The position numbers and the translations under genes are program-made. This document shows positions 36,250 through 44,944 of a stretch of DNA of 64,000 nucleotides, piece after piece. The DNA lies in contig NZ_JAFCJE010000003.1 of the NCBI RefSeq assembly GCF_018131185.1, forward strand, positions 744,001 to 808,000, given 5' to 3'. The notes beneath the pieces were generated by a model that made no database searches, had not been told where the DNA came from, and saw only the letters and a program-made list of their open reading frames with translations. The DNA comes from Bradyrhizobium diazoefficiens. GTDB lineage: Bacteria > Pseudomonadota > Alphaproteobacteria > Rhizobiales > Xanthobacteraceae. Every line of letters begins with the position of its first letter. Positions within the stretch are counted from its first letter, which is position 1.

Positions 36250-36345
36250 TGTAGGGCGGGCAAAGGCGCATAGCGCCCTGCCCACGTTCCGTGGGCCATT
36301 GTCGCGAGCAGCTGGTGGGCACGCTTCCGCTTTGCCCACCCTACG
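36250..36345. repeat. Palindromic repeat (family C)
   Basis: GTAGGGCGGGCAAAGGCG pairs with GCTTTGCCCACCCTAC, with inner CTGCCCACG and GGTGGGCACG arms. It lies between the SRPBCC and VOC genes. Confidence 0.85.
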
Positions 36346-36367
36346 AGATCTCGCGAGCGGCTGACGT

Positions 36368-36727
36368 TCACACGCAAACCGCCTCGACATTGTTGCCGTC
36401 AGGGTCGATCAGAAACGCCGCATAATAGGTCGGGCTGTAATCCTTGCGCGGCCCGGCGCCGCCATTGTCGCGGCCGCCGCTCTTCAGGCCTTCGCTGTGA
36501 AACGCCTTGACCGCATCATGATTACCGGCACGAAACGCGATGTGCGCCCCGTCGGCCTTCCGGCCCTTGTTGAGATGCAGCCAGAGCGCGGGCTCGCCCT
36601 TCGGGCCGAAGCCGGCATAACCGTCGCCGCTGGAGCACAGGACGTAGCCGAGCGGCGCCAGCACCGCGGTGTAGAAGCGCGTCGCAGCGTCGAGGTCGGC
36701 AACGCGAAGTCCGATGTGGTCGTACAT
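36368..36727 (-). CDS. VOC (glyoxalase/bleomycin-resistance) family protein
   Basis: The 119-residue protein has one vicinal-oxygen-chelate domain: MYDHIGLRVADLDAATRFY with the first metal His (residue 4), GPKGEPALWLH, and AFLIDPDGNNVEAV at the end with the C-terminal acidic ligand. Most such proteins bind a metal and act on small molecules; the substrate is unknown. The start at 36727 gives the exact family N-terminus. Nested inverted repeats lie directly upstream. Confidence 0.87.
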   Translation of the reverse strand: MYDHIGLRVADLDAATRFYTAVLAPLGYVLCSSGDGYAGFGPKGEPALWLHLNKGRKADGAHIAFRAGNHDAVKAFHSEGLKSGGRDNGGAGPRKDYSPTYYAAFLIDPDGNNVEAVCV

Positions 36728-36730
36728 TTT

Positions 36731-36776
36731 CGTCTCCATTTGCAAAGCGCGCCGCAAATGGCGCGCGCCGGAGACG
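36731..36776. promoter_or_regulatory. Nested inverted repeats before the VOC gene
   Basis: CGTCTCC (36731-36737) pairs with GGAGACG (36770-36776). Inside, CCATTTGC (36736-36743) pairs with GCAAATGG (36754-36761) around a 10-base centre. The perfect inner dyad suits a regulator operator; a leader RNA hairpin is the alternative. Confidence 0.5.
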
Positions 36777-36939
36777 AACCTAGTCGGGGAGAGGCGGGAG
36801 GCTCTTGGAGAATCTTGCGCTCGCGCCGGCTAGTTCGCCGGTGCCTCCGATTGCCACCGGATCACGTGAACTCTTGCAGATCATGAGGGGCGAGAACGAG
36901 CAGGAACGCGGAGAGGGCTGCCGTGGCGGCCGGCCCGTC

Positions 36940-37779
36940 TCAGTTGAGGACGAGGCGTTCGGCGAAGATCCCGCGCTCCCCCTTCGAGGCCTGGCGGAAT
37001 TTGGTCGGCGATACGCCGGCAGCGCGGTGGAAGGTGCGGACGAAGTTGGAGAGATCGCCGAAGCCGACGTCATAGGCGACATCGGTGACCGCGATGTCGT
37101 CATCGGCGAGCAGCCGTGCCGCGTGCCGCAGCCGCGAGCGCACCAGATATTGATGCGGGGTGACACCGAGCACGCTGGAGAACAGCCGCAGGAAGTGAAA
37201 CGGGCTGAGGCCCGCCTGCTTCGCGGCCTGCTCGAGATCGACCTCTGCATGCGAATTGTCGTCGATCCACAGGGCGGCCTCGACAGCGCGGCGGCGGTCG
37301 CGCGCATTCGGTGCGGCCGGCTTGCGCGCCTTGCCCGAGACCACGTCAACGAAGCGGCCGGCCAGGATCTGGCCGACCTCGTCGAGGCCGATGTCGCTGT
37401 TGCCATCTGCCGCCGTCTGGGCGAGCTCGCCCAGCACCATCAATTCGGGGAGCGGCGGCGTGGCGCCGACCTGCCAGATCTCGCGCCGCCCGCCGAGGGC
37501 ATCGACCATGTCCTCGCTGAGGAAGAACCCCAGGCAGACATCGCCGCTGACATGCTCGTGCGTGCAGGTGTATTCCTCGCCGGGCGCGCCGACCAGCAAC
37601 GAGCCCGCCACCAGCTCGAAGAAGCCGGCGCGGCAACGGCAGCCAAAGCTGCCCGAGCGGACATAGGCGATGGAATGCCCGGTGCGGCACTCGGCAAATG
37701 GCGTGTCGTCTGGTCCCGCATCGCAGCGAAACTCGAAGACCGTGATCGATTGTGACGTCAGCAGCTTGGTCGCGTCCAT
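36940..37779 (-). CDS. AraC family regulator with a Cys-rich N-terminal domain
   Basis: The 279-residue regulator ends with an AraC/XylS double HTH (about 165-270): [33 protein letters not shown] and [25 protein letters not shown]. The cupin-like N-terminal half holds Cys at 19, 31, 47, 49, 72 and 82, including a CRC pair, which is unusual and suggests metal or redox sensing. It lies downstream of ogt on the same strand, but a terminator and a palindrome separate the two. It might control the nearby VOC gene or ogt. Confidence 0.85.
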   Translation of the reverse strand: MDATKLLTSQSITVFEFRCDAGPDDTPFAECRTGHSIAYVRSGSFGCRCRAGFFELVAGSLLVGAPGEEYTCTHEHVSGDVCLGFFLSEDMVDALGGRREIWQVGATPPLPELMVLGELAQTAADGNSDIGLDEVGQILAGRFVDVVSGKARKPAAPNARDRRRAVEAALWIDDNSHAEVDLEQAAKQAGLSPFHFLRLFSSVLGVTPHQYLVRSRLRHAARLLADDDIAVTDVAYDVGFGDLSNFVRTFHRAAGVSPTKFRQASKGERGIFAERLVLN

Positions 37780-37792
37780 GCCGCCTTATCTA

Positions 37793-37839
37793 GGCATGAT
37801 CCGGACAAGTGTGTAGCGGTTGTCCGACAAGATCATGCC
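37793..37839. repeat. Palindrome upstream of the AraC gene
   Basis: GGCATGATCCGGACAA and TTGTCCGACAAGATCATGCC form a long interrupted stem. It is of a type common between genes in rhizobia. No T-run follows in either direction at the right place. Confidence 0.7.
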
Positions 37840-37840
37840 C

Positions 37841-37882
37841 AAAAAATCAAAGCTAAGGTGCGATCGAGATCGCGCCTTAGCT
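37841..37882 (-). terminator. Intrinsic terminator of ogt
   Basis: On the minus strand AGCTAAGG and CCTTAGCT form the stem (37851-37858, 37875-37882) and TTGATTTTTT follows (37841-37850). The ogt stop codon lies inside the stem. Confidence 0.8.
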
Positions 37883-38455
37883 GGACGGCCTCGGCGGAGC
37901 AACGGGCAGCAGCACCTCGAACAGCGTCTTGCTGGCGACGGGATGGGCGCCCTCCAGCGCCAGCAGCCGCCGCTTGGAGATCACTCCGCCATAGGGCGAG
38001 AGCCGGTCGGTGTAATTGCCGGCCTCCAGCACCCGGTGGCAAGGCACGATCAGCATGTAGGGATTCTTGGCGATCGCCTGCGCCACCGAATGCGCGGCGC
38101 CTGAGGCGCCCAGCGCCTTGGCGACCTCGCGATAGGTGCGCGTCTCCCCGCGCGGAATCGAGCAGGCGAACTCATAGACGCGCCGGTTGAAGCCGGGCAC
38201 GCCGCCGGCATCCAGGCTGACCTCGGAAAAATCGGGATCGCCGCCTTGCAGCAGGCCCACGATGCCCTCGATCGCAAGCTCGGCATTTTCGGACGGCCGC
38301 TGTTCGCGCGCCTCGGGATGGACCTGAAAAATCCGGCGGCGGGTGTCGATCTCCCGCGCCTCCGGCAACTGCACCGCGACCACGCCGGTGCCGCTCCAGA
38401 TGATGCCGCAGCGGCCTATGGCCGTGTCGAATATCGAATAGCCACGCCCCACCAT
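37877..38455 (-). CDS. ogt: Methylated-DNA-[protein]-cysteine S-methyltransferase
   Basis: The 192-residue suicide enzyme repairs O6-alkylguanine by taking the alkyl group onto the active-site Cys in PCHRV (about residue 138-142). The DNA-binding helix RTYREVAKALG and GNYTDRLSPYGGVISKRRLLALEG are intact. The start may be at 38455 or two codons upstream. It has its own terminator overlapping the stop. An AraC-type gene follows. Confidence 0.92.
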   Translation of the reverse strand: MVGRGYSIFDTAIGRCGIIWSGTGVVAVQLPEAREIDTRRRIFQVHPEAREQRPSENAELAIEGIVGLLQGGDPDFSEVSLDAGGVPGFNRRVYEFACSIPRGETRTYREVAKALGASGAAHSVAQAIAKNPYMLIVPCHRVLEAGNYTDRLSPYGGVISKRRLLALEGAHPVASKTLFEVLLPVAPPRPSS

Positions 38456-38628
38456 GCACACGCCCCACTCAGTGCACGTCTCTCCCCAGACAAGCGATCA
38501 TAACACCGCCACAATCCGGCGCACGTGGAATCTTACTGAAAAGTTAATGAGCGTCGGGCCGCATGCGCCAAACCGCTTGGCGGGACGCGCCGTCTCGGCT
38601 AATCAGAACGGGCGTGACCAGCGCGTCG

Positions 38629-38702
38629 GCGGGCGTAGTTCAATGGTAGAACGGCAGCTTCCCAAGCTGCATACGAGGGTTCGATTCCCTTCGCCCGCTC
38701 CA
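38629..38702 (+). tRNA. tRNA-Gly (anticodon CCC)
   Basis: The acceptor stem GCGGGCG/CGCCCGC, D-loop TTCAATGGTAGAA, anticodon stem GCAGC/GCTGC around loop TTCCCAA, and T-arm AGGGTTCGATTCCCT fold as a normal tRNA. The 3' CCA is encoded. Confidence 0.96.
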
Positions 38703-38707
38703 AGCCC

Positions 38708-39700
38708 TTAATTCGGCAGGCTTCGCAGAAACTCCACGATCGCCGCGCTGACCTCTGCCGGTCGCTCCTGCTGCGTCCAGTGCCCACAGCCAGGCAGCAT
38801 CCTGATCTCGCGCAGCTGCGGCACCCATTGCTTCATGTTGGCGAGAAGCTCGGCACTGCCGGGGAAGGCGAGGACCATGTCGTGGTCGCCCGCGATGAAG
38901 AGCGAAGGCACCGTCACCTTCACGCCTTCGAAGGCCGCCATCAGTTCCCAGTTGCGATCAATGTTGCGGTAGTAATTGAGCGGTCCGCGAAATCCGCTGC
39001 GGGCAAACTCGGCGCCGTAGTGGTCGAGATCGGCGGCGGTCAGCCAAGACGGCAGCGGCACCTGCACCTTCGGCAACATACCGTCCTTGCGCGAGACCAT
39101 GCCGGCGCCAGCGGTCCGCCCCTGACGCTCGGCATTGGCGCGGATCGCCGCCGCTCCCTCGCCCGAGCCGCCATAGAGCATCGCGCCCAGTGTTGCGCGC
39201 GGATCCCGTTCGAATTCGGCTTCGGCAATACCCGGCTCCTGGAAGTACAGCTGATAGAATTGCGTATCCGCTGTCTGCGGCATGACACTCGTCGGTCGCA
39301 CCGGACTCCGTGGCCGATAGGGCACGCTGAGGATGGCGGCGGCACGGAAGCGGTCCGGCCGCAGGCGCGCCGTGTGCCAGGCGATCGTGGCGCCCCAATC
39401 ATGCCCGACGATGACGGCGTGTTTCGCCTCGAAGGCGTCGAGCACGCCGACGAGATCGCCGACCATGTGGAGGATCGTATACTGATCGATCTCCCCAGGC
39501 CGGTCGCTCTTGCCATAGCCGCGCATGTCGGGTGCGACCGCGTGGTAGCCGGCCGCTGCCAGCGCGTCGAGTTGGTGGCGCCAGGAGTACCAGCCTTCCG
39601 GAAAGCCGTGGCAGAGCAGGACCATTGGTCCCTTGCCCTGCTCGGCGACGTTGAGGCTGATACCGTTGGCCTTGATCATCCGCTGCGTCGGGCCACCCAT
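38708..39700 (-). CDS. Epoxide-hydrolase-like alpha/beta hydrolase
   Basis: The 330-residue alpha/beta hydrolase shows HGFPEGWYSWRHQ (oxyanion motif HGxP), the nucleophile motif GHDWGA with an Asp at the elbow as in epoxide hydrolases and dehalogenases, and the C-terminal GCGHWTQQERP with the catalytic His. The Asp nucleophile supports epoxide opening through a covalent ester. It is cytoplasmic by sequence. Its 3' end lies right after the tRNA-Gly gene on the opposite strand. Confidence 0.88.
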   Translation of the reverse strand: MGGPTQRMIKANGISLNVAEQGKGPMVLLCHGFPEGWYSWRHQLDALAAAGYHAVAPDMRGYGKSDRPGEIDQYTILHMVGDLVGVLDAFEAKHAVIVGHDWGATIAWHTARLRPDRFRAAAILSVPYRPRSPVRPTSVMPQTADTQFYQLYFQEPGIAEAEFERDPRATLGAMLYGGSGEGAAAIRANAERQGRTAGAGMVSRKDGMLPKVQVPLPSWLTAADLDHYGAEFARSGFRGPLNYYRNIDRNWELMAAFEGVKVTVPSLFIAGDHDMVLAFPGSAELLANMKQWVPQLREIRMLPGCGHWTQQERPAEVSAAIVEFLRSLPN

Positions 39701-39863
39701 TCGTCGCCTCCGATCTTATTTGTGGTTGGGGCACATCCTAGTCGGGCATACGGCTCCCGCAAAGATTCTAATATATTGGACTGCCGCTCCGCGCGTGTGC
39801 CTCCCCGCGCGCTAATCTTCTCTCACCCGGGCGGGTGCGGTCCTCGTATCGGGCGACGTTCGG

Positions 39864-40454
39864 ATGAAACCTATGGACCAGCAGAAACTCGACCGCGCCA
39901 TCGGTCGCCGCTTGAAGACGCTGCGGACGCAGGCGGGCATGACGTTGAACGAGCTTGCAGGCCGCTCCGGCGTCAGCCGGGCCATGATCGGGCGGGTAGA
40001 GCGGGCGCAGAGCAGTGCGACGGCGGCGCTGCTGAACAAGCTCTGCGCGGCGCTCGACGTCACGCTCAGCGATGTCGTCGCGCTCATCGAGAAGCCGCCG
40101 GAGCGCCTGGTGCGGCTGGCAGACCAGCCGCTCTGGCGCGATCCCGACAGCGGCTATCGCCGGCGGCACGCCTCGCCGCCGGATGCGGCCAGCGGCATCG
40201 AGATCATCGTCGTCGACCTTCCAGCCGGCGCGCGCGTCTCTTACAGCCCCTGGGGCCGCAACGCCTTCACTCAGCAGCTGCTGATGCTGGAGGGCGCGAT
40301 TGCCGTGCACATCGACGCCAAGGCGGTGCGGCTGCGCGAGGGCGATTGCCTGGATTTCGACGTGATGCGCGCCGTGATCTTCGAGAACGAAACCAAGCAG
40401 GACGCGCGCTACGTCATCATCACGCGGCGCGGCGCGTCCTACGGCAAGATGTGA
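39864..40454 (+). CDS. XRE-family regulator with C-terminal cupin domain
   Basis: The 196-residue protein has an N-terminal XRE helix-turn-helix (about 12-66, LNELAGRSGVSRAMIGRVERAQSS) and a cupin domain (about 110-190, with VHIDAKAVRLREGDCLDFD). Such regulators often sense a small metabolite and control an adjacent enzyme. An acetyltransferase gene starts 9 bases after the stop and is a likely partner or target. Another ATG three codons in is possible. Confidence 0.88.
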   Translation: MKPMDQQKLDRAIGRRLKTLRTQAGMTLNELAGRSGVSRAMIGRVERAQSSATAALLNKLCAALDVTLSDVVALIEKPPERLVRLADQPLWRDPDSGYRRRHASPPDAASGIEIIVVDLPAGARVSYSPWGRNAFTQQLLMLEGAIAVHIDAKAVRLREGDCLDFDVMRAVIFENETKQDARYVIITRRGASYGKM

Positions 40455-40463
40455 GGACAGGAC

Positions 40464-40943
40464 GTGGAGACGAGCACGATGCAGATCCGAACCGGCGACA
40501 CCCATGATTCGCGCGTCGTCGCGCTGCTCGATCATCACGTCAGCGCCGCGCGGGCGCAGACGGCGCCGGGCAGCGCCCATGCGCTCGATCTCGCGGGCCT
40601 GCGTGCACCCGAGGTCGCGTTCTGGACCGGCTGGGACGGCGAGACGCTGGTTGCGACCGGTGCGTTGAAGACGCTTTCAGCGAGCCACGGCGAGGTGAAG
40701 TCGATGCACACGCTTCAGACCACGCGGCGCCGCGGCTTTGGCGGGCAGATGCTGCGCCACATCATTGCCGAGGCCCGCGCGCGCGGCATGACGCGTCTCA
40801 GCCTCGAAACCGGCTCATGGGACTATTTCAAGCCGGCGCATGCGCTCTACCAGGCGCACGGCTTCGTCCTGTGCGGTCCGTTTGAGGGTTATGCCGAAGA
40901 TCCCAACAGCCTGTTCCTGACCCTCGACCTGACGGTCGGCTAA
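40464..40943 (+). CDS. GNAT family N-acetyltransferase
   Basis: The protein of about 159 residues is a GNAT acetyltransferase: strand VATGALKTLS, acetyl-CoA loop TRRRGFGGQMLRHII (the R/Q-x-x-G-x-G/A motif), and ETGSWDYFKPAHALYQAHGF near the end. It resembles YsnE/PhnO-like small-molecule acetylases. The start is GTG at 40464 with GAGGACAG, or ATG five codons in. It is linked to the XRE-cupin regulator. Confidence 0.88.
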   Translation: METSTMQIRTGDTHDSRVVALLDHHVSAARAQTAPGSAHALDLAGLRAPEVAFWTGWDGETLVATGALKTLSASHGEVKSMHTLQTTRRRGFGGQMLRHIIAEARARGMTRLSLETGSWDYFKPAHALYQAHGFVLCGPFEGYAEDPNSLFLTLDLTVG

Positions 40944-40992
40944 AGGGACTCCGTGCGACCCGGGCCGAAAAGGCGCCGTTCCTCAAAATGAG

Positions 40993-41022
40993 TTGCGTAC
41001 CTCAAAACACCTCTGCTAGACT
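40993..41022 (+). promoter_or_regulatory. Candidate promoter of the LacI gene
   Basis: TTGCGT (40993-40998) and TAGACT (41017-41022) are 18 bases apart. The direct repeat CCTCAAAA occurs at 40981-40988 and 41000-41007. The -10 box ends six bases before the ATG, so the message could be leaderless. Confidence 0.35.
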
Positions 41023-41028
41023 TCAGGC

Positions 41029-42072
41029 ATGGCCGAGACGCTCACCCCGACCGCCTTGACGCTGAAGGACATCGCCCGCGAGGCGGGCGTGAGCCTGGCG
41101 ACGGTGGACCGTGTCCTGCACAACCGGCCGGGCGTGCGGCCCGACACGGTGCGGCGCGTCAAGGCGGCGATCGAGCGCAATTCGTTCCAACCGCATGTGG
41201 CCGCGGCGGAACTCGCGCGCGGCCGCGCCCGCCGCTTTGCCTTCGTGATGCCGTCGGGATCGAACCCGTTCATGCAGCAGATCGAGGCCTATCTCGGCGA
41301 GATGTCGGCCTGGCTCTCGGCGCGCCGCCTCAGCGTCGAGACGGTCACAACCGACGTATTCGATCCGTCGGTGCTCGCAGGCACCCTGGAGGCGCTGTCG
41401 GGCGATTGCGACGGCATCGCCGTGGTGGCGCTGGATCATCCGAGCGTCCGCGCCGCGATCAACGATCTCGTCGATGCCGGAACCAAGGTGGTGACGCTGG
41501 TTTCGGACGTGCCGTCGTCGCGCCGCCACCATTATGTCGGCATCGACAACATCGCCGCAGGGCGCACCGCCGGTGCGCTGGTCGGGCGGCTGGTCGGCCA
41601 AAACTCCGGCAAGGTCGCGATCGTCGCGGGCTCGCAGGGCTTGCGCGACCACGTCGAGCGCATTTTCGGCTTCAACCAGGTGATGGCGTCGGAATTCCCC
41701 GGTCTCGGCGTGCTGCCGGTGCTGGAAGGGCGCGACGAGGACGATCGTTCGGAACAATTATTGGCGCGGCTGCTCGGCCGACATGCCGACATTGTCGGCC
41801 TTTATAATGTCGGCGCCGGCACGCAGGGTGTCGCCAAGGCGTTGAGTGACGCCGGCCGCGACAAGCAAGTGGTCTTCGTCGGCCACGATGTCACCGTGCT
41901 GACCCGGCGGCTGCTGCTGCAGGGTGTGATGGATGCGGCGATCTCGCAGAACCCCGGACATGAGGCGCGCGCCGCCGTGCGCGTGCTGCTTGCGCTCGCC
42001 CGCGGCGAGCCGATCCTGCGCGAACAGGAGAAGATCAGGATCGACATCGTGATGCGGGATAATCTGCCCTAG
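41029..42072 (+). CDS. LacI family regulator of the xylose-type operon
   Basis: The 347-residue repressor has a LacI HTH at residues 11-60 (LTLKDIAREAGVSLATVDRVLHNRPGV) and a periplasmic-binding-protein-like sugar domain from about residue 65 (FAFVMPSGSNPF, HYVGIDNIAAGRTAGAL, VFVGHDV). It resembles sugar-responsive regulators linked to RbsB-type importers, and it lies 82 bases before xylB on the same strand. The inducer is presumably xylose or a related sugar taken up by the importer below. Confidence 0.9.
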   Translation: MAETLTPTALTLKDIAREAGVSLATVDRVLHNRPGVRPDTVRRVKAAIERNSFQPHVAAAELARGRARRFAFVMPSGSNPFMQQIEAYLGEMSAWLSARRLSVETVTTDVFDPSVLAGTLEALSGDCDGIAVVALDHPSVRAAINDLVDAGTKVVTLVSDVPSSRRHHYVGIDNIAAGRTAGALVGRLVGQNSGKVAIVAGSQGLRDHVERIFGFNQVMASEFPGLGVLPVLEGRDEDDRSEQLLARLLGRHADIVGLYNVGAGTQGVAKALSDAGRDKQVVFVGHDVTVLTRRLLLQGVMDAAISQNPGHEARAAVRVLLALARGEPILREQEKIRIDIVMRDNLP

Positions 42073-42154
42073 CGGCAGGTGGATTTCGAACTGCCTCTGA
42101 CGGCCAGCGCGACGACCAAGATCGCGCATCGTCATGGGTCAAGAGGAGGATGAT

Positions 42155-43609
42155 TTGTATCTCGGACTGGACATCGGCACATCCGGTGTGAAAGCGGTGC
42201 TCGTGACCGAAGCCGGCGCGATTGTCGCGACGGCAACGCGCGAGCTTGCGCTGTCGCATCCGGCGCCGCTGTGGTCCGAGCAGGATCCTGATTCCTGGGT
42301 CGATGCGGCGATCGGCGTGGTCGATGATCTCGCCGCCCGCCATCCGCGCGAGGTTGCCAATGTGGCCGGCATCGGCCTGTCGGGCCAGATGCACGGCGCG
42401 ACGCTGCTCGACGAGACCGGCCGGCCGTTGCGTCCCGCGATTCTCTGGAATGACGGTCGCTCGCAAAGCGAATGCGCCCTGCTGGAGCGGCGCTGTCCGT
42501 CGCTGCACACGATCGCCGGAAATCTGGCGATGCCCGGCTTCACCGCGCCGAAGCTGCTCTGGATCGCGCGACACGAGCCCGATATTTTCGCGCGCGTGGC
42601 GAAAGTGCTGCTGCCGAAGGCCTATGTTCGCTATCGCCTGACCGGCGAGATGATCGAGGACATGTCCGACGCCGCCGGCACGCTCTGGCTCGACGTCGGC
42701 CAGCGCCGCTGGTCGGCGTTGCTGCTGCATGCGACCGGGCTCGATCTGCATCACATGCCGCGCCTCGTCGAGGGCAGCGCGGCCAGCGCGGTGCTGGCGG
42801 CGGAATTCACGCAGCGCTGGGGCATGGCTGAGGACGTCGTGGTCGCGGGCGGCGCCGGCGACAATGCAGCCAGCGCGGTCGGGCTCGGCGCCATCACGCC
42901 CGGCGATGCCTTCCTGTCGCTCGGGACATCAGGCGTCGTATTTCGCGTCACCGATCGCTTCGCGCCGGCACCGGCCTCGGCCGTGCATACATTCTGCCAC
43001 GCGCTGCCCGGCCTCTGGCACCAGATGGGTGTGATGCTCTCGGCTGCGGCCTCGCTCGCCTGGCTATCCGGTGTGATGGAGACGCCGGCCGCAACGCTGC
43101 TGGCTCCGCTCGGTGAGCGCGTCGACGGACCGAGCCCGATCAGATTTCTGCCCTATCTCGACGGCGAGCGTACGCCGCACAACGATGCCGCGGCGAGCGG
43201 CGCCTTTGTCGGCCTGCGCGGCGCGACCGGGCGGGCGCAGATCGTGCAGGCCGTGCTCGAAGGCGTGGCCTTTGCCGCGCGCGACAATCTGGCGGCGCTG
43301 AGCGCGGCGAGCGGACCTGTTGCCGAGCTCGATCTCGTTGGCGGCGGCTCGCGGTCGCCATTGTGGGCGCAGATCTGCGCCGATGTGCTCAACATTCCCG
43401 TTCACCGCGTCGAGGAAGGTGAGGTGGGAGCCGCGCTCGGGGCCGCGCGGCTCGGCCGACTCGCTGCGACAGGTGAGGATCCGGTGCAGGTCTGCACCCG
43501 TCCGCGGCGGCTCGCGAGCTTCATGCCCCGGACGTCCGTCGCTGCGGCCTATGACGAGGCCTATCGGCAATGGCGTGCGCTGTATCCCGCATTGAAGGAG
43601 ACCCTTTAA
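42155..43609 (+). CDS. xylB: Xylulokinase
   Basis: The 484-residue FGGY-family kinase phosphorylates D-xylulose. It starts YLGLDIGTSGVKAVL (ATP/phosphate-1 motif), has SGQMHGATLLD (substrate contact), GGAGDNAASAVG and GGGSRSPLWAQICADVL. The start is taken as a TTG: GAGGAGG lies about 6 bases before it and the product then begins MYLGLDIG, just as known xylulokinases begin. An in-frame ATG 21 bases upstream would put that ribosome site inside the gene. It is followed directly by xylA. Confidence 0.93.
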   Translation: MYLGLDIGTSGVKAVLVTEAGAIVATATRELALSHPAPLWSEQDPDSWVDAAIGVVDDLAARHPREVANVAGIGLSGQMHGATLLDETGRPLRPAILWNDGRSQSECALLERRCPSLHTIAGNLAMPGFTAPKLLWIARHEPDIFARVAKVLLPKAYVRYRLTGEMIEDMSDAAGTLWLDVGQRRWSALLLHATGLDLHHMPRLVEGSAASAVLAAEFTQRWGMAEDVVVAGGAGDNAASAVGLGAITPGDAFLSLGTSGVVFRVTDRFAPAPASAVHTFCHALPGLWHQMGVMLSAAASLAWLSGVMETPAATLLAPLGERVDGPSPIRFLPYLDGERTPHNDAAASGAFVGLRGATGRAQIVQAVLEGVAFAARDNLAALSAASGPVAELDLVGGGSRSPLWAQICADVLNIPVHRVEEGEVGAALGAARLGRLAATGEDPVQVCTRPRRLASFMPRTSVAAAYDEAYRQWRALYPALKETL

Positions 43610-44932
43610 GTGAACGCGCCAGTCAAATTCTTCGATGCAAGCGCACCCGTCACCTTCGCCGGCAAGGACGCGGGACAAGCGCCCGCGTTCCGCTGGTACG
43701 ACAGGGATCGCATGGTCCAGGGCCGCAGGCTCGAGGATCATTTGCGCTTTGCGGTCTGCTATTGGCATTCGTTCTGCTGGCCGGGCGGCGATCCTTTCGG
43801 CGGCGAGACGTTCCTGAGGCCGTGGCACCAGGGCGCCGACGCGATGGTGATGGCGCGGGCCAAGGCCGATATCGCCTTCGAGCTGTTCCGCCTGCTCGAC
43901 GTGCCGTTCTTCACCTTTCACGACGTCGACGCGGCGCCGGAAGGCGCCTCGCTCGCCGAGTCCGTCGCCAATCTCAACGCGATCGCCGATCTGTTCGAGC
44001 AGAAGATGGCATCCGCAAAAGTCCGCCTGCTCTGGGGCACCGCCAATCTGTTCACGCATCGCCGCTACATGGCGGGCGCGGCGACCAATCCGGACCCCGA
44101 GATCTTCACCTATGCGGCAGGCCAGGTCCGCGCCGCGCTGGAGGTGACGCACCGGCTCGGCGGCCAGAATTATGTGCTGTGGGGTGGGCGCGAGGGCTAC
44201 GAGACGCTGCTCAACACCGATCTCAAGCGCGAGCTCGACCAGCTCGGCCGCTTCGTCTCGCTGGTGGTCGAGCACAAGCACAAGATAGGTTTCAAGGGCC
44301 CGATCCTGATCGAACCGAAGCCGAAGGAGCCGACCAAGCACCAGTATGATTTCGACGTCGCCACCTGCTACGGCTTCCTCGAACGCTACGACCTCCTGAA
44401 GGACGTCAAGCTCAACATCGAGCAGAACCACGCCATCCTCGCCGGCCATTCCTTTCATCACGAGGTCGCGCTCGCGGAGGCGCTCGGTGTGTTCGGCTCG
44501 CTCGATATCAACCGCGGCGACGATCTGCTCGGCTGGGACACCGACCAGTTCGCGATGAACGTGCCGGAGCTGGCGCTGGTGTTTCACGAGATCCTGAACC
44601 GCGGTGGATTCACCACGGGTGGGCTGAATTTCGATGCCAAGATCCGGCGGCAGTCGATCGACCCGGACGATTTGATCCATGCCCATGTCGGCTCGATGGA
44701 TGCCTGCGCGCGCGCCTTCCTCGCCGCGGCTGACATGATCGACGCCGGCGCGCTCACCACGCCGCTTGCCAAGCGCTACGAGGGATGGGCCAGGCCCGAG
44801 GGCCGCGCCATTCTCGGTGGCCAGCGTTCGCTCGCCGATCTCGCCGACCGCGCGCTTGCGCCTGGCTTCGACCCGCAGCCGCAATCGGGCCGGCAGGAAT
44901 ATCTGGAATCCCTGGTCAACCGCTATGTCTGA
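43610..44932 (+). CDS. xylA: Xylose isomerase
   Basis: The 440-residue class II xylose isomerase interconverts D-xylose and D-xylulose with two divalent metals. Family motifs are [15 protein letters not shown] (about residues 187-201), [17 protein letters not shown] (metal Glu), [13 protein letters not shown] and [19 protein letters not shown]. Start is GTG directly after the xylB stop TAA, with AAGGAG upstream. Together with xylB it makes D-xylulose 5-phosphate for the pentose phosphate pathway. Confidence 0.96.
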   Translation: MNAPVKFFDASAPVTFAGKDAGQAPAFRWYDRDRMVQGRRLEDHLRFAVCYWHSFCWPGGDPFGGETFLRPWHQGADAMVMARAKADIAFELFRLLDVPFFTFHDVDAAPEGASLAESVANLNAIADLFEQKMASAKVRLLWGTANLFTHRRYMAGAATNPDPEIFTYAAGQVRAALEVTHRLGGQNYVLWGGREGYETLLNTDLKRELDQLGRFVSLVVEHKHKIGFKGPILIEPKPKEPTKHQYDFDVATCYGFLERYDLLKDVKLNIEQNHAILAGHSFHHEVALAEALGVFGSLDINRGDDLLGWDTDQFAMNVPELALVFHEILNRGGFTTGGLNFDAKIRRQSIDPDDLIHAHVGSMDACARAFLAAADMIDAGALTTPLAKRYEGWARPEGRAILGGQRSLADLADRALAPGFDPQPQSGRQEYLESLVNRYV

Positions 44933-44944
44933 GGAAAGCTGCTG

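Noticed and set aside
37793-37839. Palindrome as terminator of ogt or promoter element
   Set aside because: No T-run after it on either strand; the true ogt terminator is the stem at 37851-37882.
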